Both the position numbers and the translations under genes were made by a program. The notes below the pieces were generated by a model, which did no database searches, was not told where the DNA came from, and saw only the letters and a program-made list of their open reading frames with translations. Positions 24,541 through 35,028 of a DNA stretch of 64,000 bases are shown piece by piece. The stretch comes from Hemibagrus wyckioides (lineage: Eukaryota > Chordata > Actinopteri > Siluriformes > Bagridae): the NCBI RefSeq assembly GCF_019097595.1, contig NC_080723.1, positions 15,134,511 through 15,198,510 of the forward strand. The letters run 5' to 3'. Each line of letters starts with the position of its first letter. Within the stretch, counting starts at the first letter, position 1.

Positions 24541-25135
24541 TGGGCAGAAGCTCAAAAGAGAATTTGTGATGGGATGAGAAGACCTGGCTCACAGTTCATC
24601 CTAAAGGTGTCGAGTGTGATTGAGGTCAGGATTCTGGAGTAACTTCACACCAAGCTCAACAAATCATGACTTGTATGGACCTTGCTTTGTATGCCTCCTC
24701 CACCAAACATGATTTTTACACAATGCATTCTGGTAAGTAGCGTTCTCCTGACATCTGCCAAACCCAGTTTCGTCTCTCAGACTGTAACTCATCGCTTCAG
24801 AGAAAATATTTCCACTGCAGTGGCAATATGCTTTCCATCACTCAAGCTGATGCCTATCATTGTGTGCAGTGATAATAGGCTTATGAGCAGTTGCTGGGCC
24901 ATTTTCCTGATACAGACCTACTGTGCAGTTTAGAATGAGTGATACAACAGAGGATACACATTACACACCTCATCACTCAGCTGCTTGCTCTGTGGGTTTG
25001 TGTGGTCTACTCTTTCATGGCTTAGCCACTTCCATTTCATAATACAATCAACCAGGGCATACCTAATGACTTGACTGATCACATTCTGTGATACTGCCAT
25101 GTTTCAAGTCAATAAGTTTAGTATGACCCATTCGG
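24541..25135 (-). mobile_element. Tc1-like transposase fossils, two families
   Basis: At about 24590-24690 the text ('ttcatcctaaaggtgt', 'tgattgaggtcagga', 'atggaccttgctttgt') is a degraded copy of the Tc1 family seen at 47066-47430. From about 24725 a second family follows ('tggtaagtagcgttctcctg', 'catctgccaaaccca', then 'cagttgctgggccat'), again with minus-strand transposase sense. Both are heavily eroded, and the limits are approximate. Confidence 0.55.
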
Positions 25136-25136
25136 G

Positions 25137-25366
25137 GGCAGTGGTAGCTCAAGTGATTAAGGCTCTGGGTCGTTGACCAGAAGATCGAGGTTCAAGCTGC
25201 CACCGTTGGGTCTTTGAGCAAGACCTTTGAGCCCCAACCTGCCCTGCTTCAGGGTGCTGCATAATGGCTGACCCTGGGCTCTGACCCCAACCCCTAAAGA
25301 TGGGATATGCAAAGAAAGAATTTCACTGTGCTATAATGTATAGTTTCAAATAAAGGCAACCTAACA
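25137..25366 (+). repeat. tRNA-derived SINE
   Basis: The head resembles a tRNA gene with an internal RNA polymerase III promoter: an A box-like TAGCTCAAGTGATTAAGG (about 25147-25164) and a B box-like GGTTCAAGCT (about 25189-25198). A body and an AT-rich tail containing 'aagaatttcactgtgct' and 'aaataaagg' follow. The tail matches 12020-12100 (reverse) and partly 45345-45420. It is a SINE and not a functional tRNA, because no cloverleaf 3' half is present. Confidence 0.75.
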
Positions 25367-25930
25367 ACCAGTGATGGTCTATTGAGATTGAATGGCTATG
25401 TGATTTGATTTATGCACCTGTTAGCAATGGGTGTGGCTGATACACATAAATAAAGAAGGATTATCCAAGTATTTCTGGCCATATTGTGTATTTCATCATT
25501 CTTTTCATTTGCTCTACTTTCAGATGCATATTGAGAAATGTAATGATGGTAAGACACATTGGAATGCTGACTTTCTGACACAGTGGCAGTGAGCATAGGA
25601 AGCTTGTCCTCGGAACCCAGTTTTCCTCACTCCAGTAAACATTTCCCACATCTTATGGAAGAGATTATTCCACCTCAATTTCTAGGTGTATTTCCATCCA
25701 GTTATGTGGTGCTCTGGGAAAACCCCATATCAGCTAAATATTACAGTACATGACATATTTGATATCTCTGATTCAAGAAATCTTTTAAATTCTTTAAAAT
25801 ATTTCTTTAAAAAAAAGTTCCTTTTATATAACCATCCCTTGGCTGTCTGCCTACAAAGATCATGTTGTCTAAGGAGCCTGTTAACACAATGCTTAAAGAT
25901 TTAGTTTAGTTAATGTGTTTTTTTCTATCC

Positions 25931-25933
<3 letters not shown>

Positions 25934-25970
<37 letters not shown>
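25934..25970 (+). repeat. GT microsatellite
   Basis: About 18 uninterrupted GT units. Confidence 0.95.
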
Positions 25971-25971
<1 letters not shown>

Positions 25972-27240
25972 ATAGGTTGATTACATTTTTTGGATAGTTA
26001 CGTGCCATAGTAAAATAGACGTGAGCCTAAACTATTTATTTTGTAATAAGACGCTGACGTGCTTTCGAATCATCGGCGAAACAGAGAAGAGCTCTTTCAA
26101 GTATAAAGGTGCAGTTTACAGACAGTTTTAAAAGGCAGCATCATGTTTAAACAATGTCATAAAAAGACAGCAAACAGATCAGACGAGTGAAGAGACAGTG
26201 ATGAGGCTTGTGATTGTTACGTCAGGTGATGAGACACAGACGTCTGTGGAAGATGCCGATGATCAAGTGATAAGTCATTTCCGACTGTAAACTTATGATT
26301 CTTTAAATGCAACAAAAATCAGTAAGTGGTGGTTGCAGGTAGACTATCAGCGTGTTGGTGTCTCTCAGTGGAACTGAAATATAATAGAAAGGGTTTTCCC
26401 AGGTTACCACATAAATATTGCAAATGCTCTGCAAATTTCAGAAAAACCATCACAGAAAGTGTGAATGTTCTGTGTTTCCATCTACCAGTGTTTTGTTAAT
26501 CGAGCAACTCGCGTAATCAAGCGAACAACAGTCGTGGAAATGTTCAGTACATCATAGTTTCCATCTTTCGTTAACACTTCTTCTCTTCATCTGTACGACA
26601 AATTGTCCATCTTAGTCCAGTATAGACTTCTTCTTTTTTTCTCAGCATTTGCCAATACTCTTCAGGTTTTCTGATGTACAAGTCAGAAAGTCAATAAATA
26701 ACAATGAATAAAAGCTTGAAGTGTCTTGTATCCCTAAAGTGGAGGATGTGGTGGTGTCTTTCATTAAAAAAATATATATTTAACTTATACTTGTGACTTG
26801 TGTTAATCAGGGTTCTGTGAGAAAAATCACCAATATTCACAGGTACAGTTTCAGCAAAAATACTTTTAATAGTAAATAAATACAAAACAATAGGAAAAAT
26901 TGCAACTGGGTAACTATGCAATACACAGAGTCTCATTATGAGACATACGTTTCTCAAGATACTTTGTAGTTGACAGTGTGTACCAAACCTTTTTTTTTTG
27001 CTGTCTTGGGGACTTGCATGTCTTGCATGCAAGTGCAAAAATATCAGCAGCAGGTCTTGTTTGAGTCTTCGGTCTAATACTGGTACTAATACTATATAAA
27101 GCAGTATTTATGTACATTATAATCTGAATCAAACTCAGCAGTAAGAAAACTGCTGAACACACTGCCAACATATCAGAAATCTGACAGTAATAATTAGACA
27201 TATTAAGGCATTTCTCAGTCTGCTGTAATACAAATTGAAA
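25971..27240. other. Region downstream of IL21
   Basis: No coding exon is found on either strand. The distal part of the IL21 3' UTR may extend into the right half: ATTTA motifs on the minus strand occur near 26871-26886, and an ATTAAA variant polyadenylation signal reads at 26865-26870. Minus-strand open frames at 26691-27038 and 26914-27333 overlap the 3' UTR and have no family features. Confidence 0.45.
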
Positions 27241-27252
27241 AAAGTAATAAAA

Positions 27253-27275
27253 ACAAATAAATAGGCAATAAATAG
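27253..27275 (-). promoter_or_regulatory. AU-rich element in the IL21 3' UTR
   Basis: The minus strand carries CTATTTATTG followed by CTATTTATTTG, with three ATTTA pentamers about 90 bases beyond the stop codon. Like the IL2 element, this fits ARE-mediated decay of a transient cytokine mRNA. Confidence 0.55.
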
Positions 27276-27360
27276 ATGAGTTGATCCAGAGTGCTTTACA
27301 CCAGGGTTTCATGAGGTAGTGTCGTCCAGACATTCACATAGTCATCATCATGCTCGTATT

Positions 27361-29351
27361 TTAAGAAAGGCGACTGAAAGCCTGCAAGAAAATGTAAAGA
27401 TGTTACTCACTGGGTGTGAAACGTATGCCTTACAGTTTCTGTTTTAAGGGATATTTAATGTTAATAAAGTTGAATCATTGTTCAAATAAAAAAAACAGAC
27501 AAGAGCCTAAGAGCACTGGTTAAAAATGGAAATATATTATTTTGATTATTGTACTAACCTTCTGCAGAAGTGACTGTAAATTCTTCAGAAATTCTTTGCT
27601 GCTGACCTTTGGGTAGGCTTCACAGGACTTGCACTCAGCATTCTGGAAAGGAATGTCGATCAGATAGAGGTCAGAATTCTAATTCACACTGTGGGATGAA
27701 TCGTCTAGACATTGTCTGATCCCCAAATTCCATTTTTTTTCCCCCAGTCTCACCTTTATATCTTCTGCAGTGCAGGTGTTCAAGTTGTTCATCTACAAAC
27801 AAAGGCAACATATAAGCAAATACATTAAGCGATGCTTTTCTTGTTATGAACGTTATGAATGAAATTGTTTAGGAGAATGATTTTTTGTTTGTTTGTTTGT
27901 GAACTTCTACTTACGATGCTGGGCTTGCCCAGATTTCTGGCCAGTTTCATCTTCAGTTGATTCTTATGGCTGTTAGAGTGAAGCTGTTTCCTGAAGCACT
28001 CAAGTGCAGACTGAGAGCAGCACTCCTAAACAAAGAAACAAGCAAAACATTTCATAAATGAACTGATTAATCTTTATATACATACATATATATCATTTAA
28101 TACATCTCTGAAATCCAGTGTCTCTTAAACAGCAGTGCATTTAATCATACACCTGATTTCAGACAATCCGTTAAAACGATGCCGAATGTAGATAGACTAA
28201 GTAAACGCAAAAATCTGTCGACTTTTGCTTCAGGACACACTGGAAAAAGTCTCTCAGCAATAGAGAAACAGTACTGTCTATTTCTTTATTCTGAATTCCC
28301 CCTCCAGACTCAGCTCACTTCACAGAACTGGCACGGAAACATCATCATTTCCATACAAAAACCATGTAATTTCAGTGCATTCGGTGAGAATACAGAGAGG
28401 CATTCAGAAAAAAACAACCTGCTTTGCGTTTGACTTTGTACACACCTCCTGTGATTTCAGCATAAGATACAATCTACACTAAGAGACTGAGACTTGCCAC
28501 ACTGCAAAAGGTGGCCAGTAGAGAGCTGGAAGAAGGTCAAAAGCAGAAAGGAGCTAAACCTATCGACCATCCGGGCAGCCCACAGACGTGCTGCTGCTTC
28601 ATTACTCATCAAATTTCTCCTAAACTAGGCACACTTTCTCCAAACTCTCATGAGTTGCTTTCTGTTTGACTCTTAGTCAGAAGTGAGAGAGAAACCAAAA
28701 GCACCTAAAAAAAAAAAAAAAAAAATCCTCAAAAAGTCAAAAAATCCGCTTTCTCTCTCCCTAGTGGGTTGTAAAAATTAATTCATCAATTTTATATATG
28801 CACTTAGGATATATGCACTTATGCCTGAACTAATTTAGGAATTTAAGTCTGAATTATACACTTAAAAGTTGACTTAAAGTCATTTCCCTTCTTCAGAGAA
28901 AAAAAGTGCAACTATAAATATTGTCATGTAAACACTACAAGAAATGTCCTGATGAATTTCAACATGGAATGAATTTCGAACTTTAATCGTTTACTCCTCG
29001 CTCAGATTTTCCGAATTAAATGTCCTCTGATAAATAATCCAGAAGTCACCTCTCTTACCTTGATGTCATTTGTTGGTGAGTGAAGAGAAATTTCATTGGC
29101 CTGCAAAATGGAATAAAATGAAATCTGTTAAATCCAGCACTATGTCAACCGTGACTGTGGTCAACTGACAAAAAAAAGAAAAGAAAGAAATGTAATAAGC
29201 AACTAACCTTTTCTTTAGAAATAAGTAATTTGAGGTGCAGGATGGCTTGTTGGAACAGTCCTTCAGTTTTCGTAACCTTGGGAGATGTTGTCTGAGCCCA
29301 GCATGCTGCTACGAGCAGAAGACACAGAACACAAGAGAAAGTCGCCTTCAT
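27361..29351 (-). CDS. il21: Interleukin-21-like cytokine, six coding exons
   Basis: Secreted common-gamma-chain cytokine made mainly by activated T cells. Coding exons on the minus strand are 29351-29208, 29100-29059, 28025-27915, 27792-27754, 27642-27559 and 27381-27361, all phase 0 with GT-AG introns, giving 146 residues. Residues 1-19 are a signal peptide (hydrophobic core LCLLLVAACWA). Mature cysteines are at 64, 65, 72, 106, 116 and 119. The exon-5 segment CKSCEAYPK followed by SKEFLKNLQSLLQK (about 116-140) is the hallmark IL-21/IL-2/IL-15 helix-D region. The last exon adds only AFSRLS. The name rests on this motif plus position: it lies between an IL2-like gene and the cetn4/bbs12 pair, with matching strands, as in human. 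A TATA box and an AU-rich 3' UTR support an inducible cytokine. No coding damage is seen. No NXS/T glycosylation site is obvious. Confidence 0.87.
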
Positions 29352-29442
29352 CTTATCTACGCTATATTAAGTTACAATCTCTAATAGGCTAAAGATGCGT
29401 TTAAACAGTTGCGTTCACACTGGCTACAGGTATACACTTACC

Positions 29443-29450
29443 TTTATATA
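29443..29450 (-). promoter_or_regulatory. TATA box of the IL21-like gene
   Basis: TATATAAA reads on the minus strand 92-99 bases upstream of the ATG at 29351, a spacing much like that of the neighbouring IL2 gene. Confidence 0.6.
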
Positions 29451-29603
29451 GGATCCTTCAGGACGCAGGAAAACCACGTCTTGGTTGATACTGGAAAATG
29501 CAGGGACAAACACTGACTAATCAAATTTTCTTTTCCAACTCCGTTACGGCGTCTTCGTTGAGAGATTCGCTTATGTGGGGGATGTACGGATGCGAGAGTC
29601 TTT

Positions 29604-29660
29604 TTTTTTTGTGTGTGTGTGTGTGTACTTGTGTGTATGTGTGTGTGTGTGTGTGTGAAC
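29604..29660 (+). repeat. GT-rich microsatellite upstream of IL21
   Basis: Interrupted (GT)n. A second GT tract lies at 30082-30104 and a CA tract at 29829-29845. Confidence 0.9.
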
Positions 29661-30257
29661 CTGACCTAGACTTTCTGCACACTTGGCAGGAAACTACGAA
29701 GTGCTCTCGGTTCCTCTTCTCATTCTGAATCAGCAGCAGGTCCGTGTATGTGTTTGTGAGCACACGTATAGCAGATATAGGTGCTGTGTGTGGATGTCAA
29801 CGTAAAAGGTGCTTTTTCATTGTCCTCCCACACACACACACACACTGTGTTGATTCAAGACAACAACAGGAAGTCCGTTTAATCTTCTTTTTTATGTGTA
29901 AGATTAATATAGTGTGTTTGTGATTAAATGCCTGAAAGAGGAAATTCTATTATTTAACTTACATTGAGAAAATAATCCATAAAAACATCATATGTTCATG
30001 TGAACATGTCCATTATGTGTTTCTTTTCACCCGTACGATTCATTCATTTAGTCTGTATGTGATTGCAGCAAACAGTTTGGCTTGTGTGTGTGTGTGTGTG
30101 TGTGCATGTGTGCATGCATGTGCATAGGAATTTGAGCATGTCATGCTCAGTAGTGGTTTTGGTCAGTTCCTCGTGACATAATCAGTACTGCACATCAACA
30201 TAAAAGGAAATGAGGTCACAGTTGAGTCTCTTGTCTTGAGTGAACAGGAAGTGGTAG

Positions 30258-30555
30258 GTGGGGGATGGGATCTTACAATATTCCCATAGTGTCATTACTG
30301 AAGGGAAAAGCCCAGGTGACCCCCAGGCTGCTGGAGAGAGACCTGATGCATGTGCAATCACACTGGGGATTCCTCACCCTATGCATGGAGTCTCTGTCTC
30401 AGCTCATGGAAGAGACTGTGTTCATCTACAACCTGAATGACTCACAACTTCCCTCTTGTCATCATGTCTCAATCTTGATTGCATGTAATATTCATTTATC
30501 GGTCAAAGAGGAAAATGATATACAGGTTAAACGAAAAGGGATAACCTCTGAGTAA
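30258..30555 (+). other. Unrecognised coding-like patch
   Basis: A locally GC-richer stretch carries a 96-residue open frame from 30265. Its middle (about 30313-30435) looks protein-like rather than low-complexity, for example LLERDLMHVQSHWGF and CMESLSQLMEET. I recognise no family. There is no convincing acceptor directly before it, and the frame decays into AT-rich sequence after about 30460. It could be an exon or processed fragment of an unknown gene, a conserved non-coding block, or chance. Confidence 0.2.
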
Positions 30556-30628
30556 TAATGAAGCATATTTTAAATATTGAATTGATGCAAATGAATAAAT
30601 CATTTTTAATGCTTCTAATCGGATGAGA

Positions 30629-30672
30629 GAGGGAGAGAGAGAGAGAGAAAGAGGAAGAGAGAGAGAGAGAAA
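30629..30672 (+). repeat. GA-rich simple repeat
   Basis: Interrupted (GA)n, giving a spurious SLSLS frame on the minus strand. Confidence 0.9.
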
Positions 30673-31186
30673 GATGGATGTCTGTGGTTGGTAGTGTTAA
30701 ACGCAAAAGTGCTCTTAAAGGAAATGTGGTCAAAACAAAAGAAAACTTGTTGAACAATGAGTTCGTTGGTCAAATGTATTTAAGTAAACAAGTATGTTAA
30801 GTATGTTTATTCTTTATTCAATATTAAACTATAAGAAACTGAACATTCTATGGGAAATACACAAAATAGAGAAACATTTTTATTCTCTGTAACCCAGAGA
30901 CATAATAAACTCCAATCAGGAGTTTAGAAGTGCAGGAGAATAATGCATTCATATGTCATTAGAAAAGAGCGCATTTTAGATTTCCAAACATTCATTTTCA
31001 ATGAATTCAAATGAAGATGAATATTTTATGCTGTTAAACAAAATAACAATTTAAGTTAGTGTTAATCCTTTATTCCTGTTAGTCCTCTCTCTAAAGTCCT
31101 TCTAGTACAGAATGTGTACAAACACAAGACCAGAAATCGCTAAACAGAAAGACTTTTCAGATCCGCAAAAAAGCTGTTCAAGTTTG

Positions 31187-31671
31187 ACATAATGTTGTCG
31201 ATAATGTATGAACAGTGTGTCAAATAATATGATATTTTGTTCAGGTTACAAATAACAGATGCAGATGCGCGTTTCTCTGTAACTAATAAAGCTACGTGTC
31301 CTGAATCTGCGCATATACATCAGTGGAAGAATATATCTAGACATATATTTGCTAATGTCTCTAATAGTGTATCAGATAATATGATTTATTTTTCCAGGTT
31401 TCAAACAACCATTTTTCAGGCTACTCCGGCTACTGCAGATTCAAGTTTCTCTGTAACTAATGAAGTTAAGTGTCCTAAATCTGGACATATACATCAGTGG
31501 AAGAATCTTCTAGGCCAGACATACAGTATACTTGCTACCAGCTTTGAGAATCAGACACGAGACTCGGCCGCCATGTTGACTGTGGTGCTGCTGACTGGAT
31601 ATTTTTGGTTGGCGAACTCATTTTTTAACCCAGTACTGACACTGAACCTATTAATTACCTTTCCCAATTAA
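31187..31671 (+). repeat. Tandem duplication of about 170 bases with an open frame
   Basis: Two diverged copies of one unit lie head to tail, about 31187-31355 and 31356-31520. Shared phrases in order are 'aataatatgatat/tta', 'caggtt-caaa', 'tttctctgtaactaat', 'cctgaatctg/cctaaatctgg' and 'catatacatcagtggaagaat'. The open frame 31237-31671 (144 codons) crosses both, so the peptide repeats FSVTN, then CP, then HIHQWKN. The frame survives both copies. The product is not recognised, and there are no start-context or splice signals I would rely on. Confidence 0.5.
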
Positions 31672-33047
31672 ACGCTATGGTGTAGGGTTTTACCTTGAAC
31701 CCAGAGGGACAACTAGATATCTCTTAAATGTCTTAAAAAATGTTTTCCTCCTAAAAGTGTTTTAAACGGTGGACACAGTAGACAGGGTCAGCTCGAGTAC
31801 GTCTATGAAGAAACTGTAACAGTAGATGTACTTGATATTGATGAAATGGCCAAATAATCATATGTTCTGCTGATAACGCACGATTCCACAGCACTTTTTT
31901 TAATTTATTTATTAATGAAATAAAATCATCATTTTATACTCAGATCTTCAGTATTTCAGCTATGGGCAAATTTACATGGTGTAAAAGCATTTTTAGAGTC
32001 TTTTTAGAATTAAAATTTTTTAGAAAGCATTCAAGAGATTTTGAAAACTGTTTGATTGTATACCAAAAAGACAAATAAAAATGTCCAGTTTAAAGTAAAA
32101 TGTGCTTTAGGTGTTTCAGAGATTTTGCAAACCAGCAAAAGTAGTCAAAATGAATGAACACATTTTTTCCAAGTGCATTGCATCAATTTGAGGTATATCA
32201 CAAAGGGATACATCCCCCCCCCCCCCCCCCAAAAAAAAAGGTTAAAGATAAGTGACATGGGCTAGGCCAAGATTTGTCAGCTTCTGAACTCATTTCTGTT
32301 ATCATATTTCCATCAGAATTAAGCATTCATTCTAAATTTGGGTTCCCTTTTCTCATTGAGTAAACTACACAGAATTCTTACTCACCATGTTTCTTTACAA
32401 AAAACAAAACAAAACAAAAAAAAAACCCTACAACCACAGGATTTGAATATTTCATTCGTATGTATAAGTATGAAAAGTCTGGGTCGAAAGAAAACCCCAA
32501 AAATCCATGTGTACCAAAGCTCAGTTTATTTACCTCGATACACCCTGTCGTGTCACACATGCAGACCTGTATGCAGATAGGGTTCAGCTGATAATACAGA
32601 CAGCTATCTCTTGCCTGCTGTTTCACTTGTGCCTTGCTAAATAGTTTATTAGTTGTCTTTGTGGTTGCGGCGTAGGCTGCTTTACACACGCACGCTTTTG
32701 TAGTGGTCAATTACAGCTGCAGAATAGTGGCACTTTGCCAATAAAAACTGGCTGATGGCTCTAAACATTCTGAGTCAGCCAGCTCAGAGTCTCATTTACC
32801 CCAACAAACAAGTGCTAATTTCAGTTCAGCAAGTCTGCAGTGTTTCCAGGTGCCTCTTTAAACTAATTTCTTTAGAAATGACTCAGAACATTTCACATCT
32901 AATTACTGAGAAGAAAAAAAAAAGTAAATACATTAAGGATAATGAGTATTATTACGTGTAGTGTCAAGGTTTTATTGAGGAAAATTCTCTTTATTTTCAT
33001 GTCCATATCATATACCATATTCATCCACTGGTTGTTGGCATTTTTAG
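31672..33047. other. Gene-free AT-rich intergenic DNA
   Basis: A run of about 17 C followed by A's lies at 32214-32239. No recognisable exon is seen. Confidence 0.5.
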
Positions 33048-33057
33048 GCATGGCATG

Positions 33058-33062
33058 TTTGT

Positions 33063-33093
<31 letters not shown>

Positions 33094-33180
33094 TTTTATT
33101 TTATTTTATTTTATTTTATTTTATTTTATTTTATTTTATTTTATTTTATTTTATTTTATTTTATTTTATTTATTCATTTA
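33058..33180 (+). repeat. TTTA then TTTTA microsatellite
   Basis: About eight tetranucleotide units give way to about 15 TTTTA pentanucleotide units. The open frame over it (LFIYLFIY...) is an artefact. Confidence 0.95.
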
Positions 33181-33444
33181 TTTTTTTCACAGACCCTCAT
33201 TGGTTTTATTGCGTTATTTTATTTGTGTTTTCTATGATTCTATGATCTTCTCTATGTTCATGATTCGATCACTTGGTTTTTACCTGACAGTTATAGACTG
33301 ATTAACAACTTTTAGGCCTTAAAAAAAGTAAAATATTAATGGGAACGTGTTTATTTACAATCATATTTTCAGTGAGAGATTAAAACAATTAAGGACAAAG
33401 ACTTTTTTTTTTTTTTTAATCTTTCCCAAGTGGTAAGGGGCAGG

Positions 33445-33447
<3 letters not shown>

Positions 33448-33507
<60 letters not shown>
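33448..33507 (+). repeat. TA microsatellite
   Basis: About 29 AT units, followed by a short CA tract at 33534-33556. Confidence 0.95.
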
Positions 33508-33512
<5 letters not shown>

Positions 33513-33559
33513 CGTTTATGTATGTACAAACACCCACACACACACACACACACACAAAC

Positions 33560-34543
33560 ATGCATTCTGTGGGCATTTATGTGATATTGGTATAGTGTGA
33601 ATATGAAAGGACGCAAATGGTTCAGCATTATTCAGAGTGAGAACCTGTAGCGGGCCAATTTTGCGGATATTACGGTAAGTGTGCAGGAAGGTGGCAGGGT
33701 GTAGGTGGGGGATGGCCTCTCTATGGGTGTCTCTCTACACTAGGAATAGTTGGTTTACGTGCTTGTTTGTGCCCTACTGACATGGAATACTCGTCTGTAT
33801 CAGCGGACTTTATTTATAATTCCGCAATAGTAATTTGTGGCCTAACCGAGACGGAGTTTAAATTTAGCTTTACCTGAGAGCTTTCGTCATCAAAAAATTA
33901 CAAATAGCAAAACATCTGTGAAACCTGAAACATGCAATATCCTGTATTGCCTGGTTTTGTTTGCACTCATAACCATTTGCTTCGAGAGTGTACAGAATAG
34001 CAGAGAGCTACCTCTATTAATTTAGAAATGTAAATAATGATAGTCAACATTTAACTCACTGAAATGGTTTTAAAAAGCTCTGATTTGATTACTAGAGGAC
34101 TACAAATAGTGTCAAAGATTTGTTCAGATTCATTCAAAGACAAAAATATTTTCATAATATAATATAATAATAAATAATATTTTTCTTCTTCTTCTAATAA
34201 CTTCTTCTTCTTCTTCTTCTTATTGTTATTATTTATTTATTTATTTATTGTTTAATTATTATTATTACTATGATTGCTTTTGTTTTTATAGTGTTAATAG
34301 TACTGGATAAAATATTGATATTTACCAAGCTATAATAAATAAATTGTAAAATTAATTAAATATTATGCTATATATTATATTTCTGTCACCTTTATCCTGA
34401 GCGACTTTCAAAATTTCAACTTTTTAAAATATATAAAATATAATAAATAATAAATTATATAATAATTTATTATTATTATTATATATCATTACAAATAATT
34501 AATTTAAATTACAATAAAATATAATTTAAAAAATAAAAATACA

Positions 34544-34575
<32 letters not shown>

Positions 34576-34990
34576 TAATAATAATAATAATAATAATTGT
34601 TTGGAGTAAAAACGACATCAGCATTAAAGTTCTAAACAGAAACTGCTAGGACATTTTGGCTTTTGGTATAAAAAAAAAAAGAGAAGGTCAAATTACCTCA
34701 TCCCTTATCTCATTATCATTTATTATTATGTTTATTTATTATTTATTTTATTAGACACTCGGCTAAATGTAGACTCCGATCCATGTGTACAACTGAGGGG
34801 TTAAGAGTTCAGCAGTGTTTAACTGTATTTTACAGACAGGATTTTTATGACTAATACTTAGAAAAGGAAAAGGAGAAATCTTTACATCCTAACTCTCCCA
34901 CAGTATAGGAGACGATTTTAGGAAATTATATTACATTATCATGTTCCCCTTAAATGAACAGATTTTTAAATGGTATTTATGACAAGTGAC

Positions 34991-35028
<38 letters not shown>

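Noticed and set aside
25147..25200. Possible tRNA gene
   Set aside because: A and B boxes are present but no acceptor stem or 3' half can be formed; body and tail match a SINE found elsewhere in the window.
33055..33237. Repeated hydrophobic peptide LFIYLFIY resembling a membrane protein
   Set aside because: Pure translation of TTTA/TTTTA repeats.
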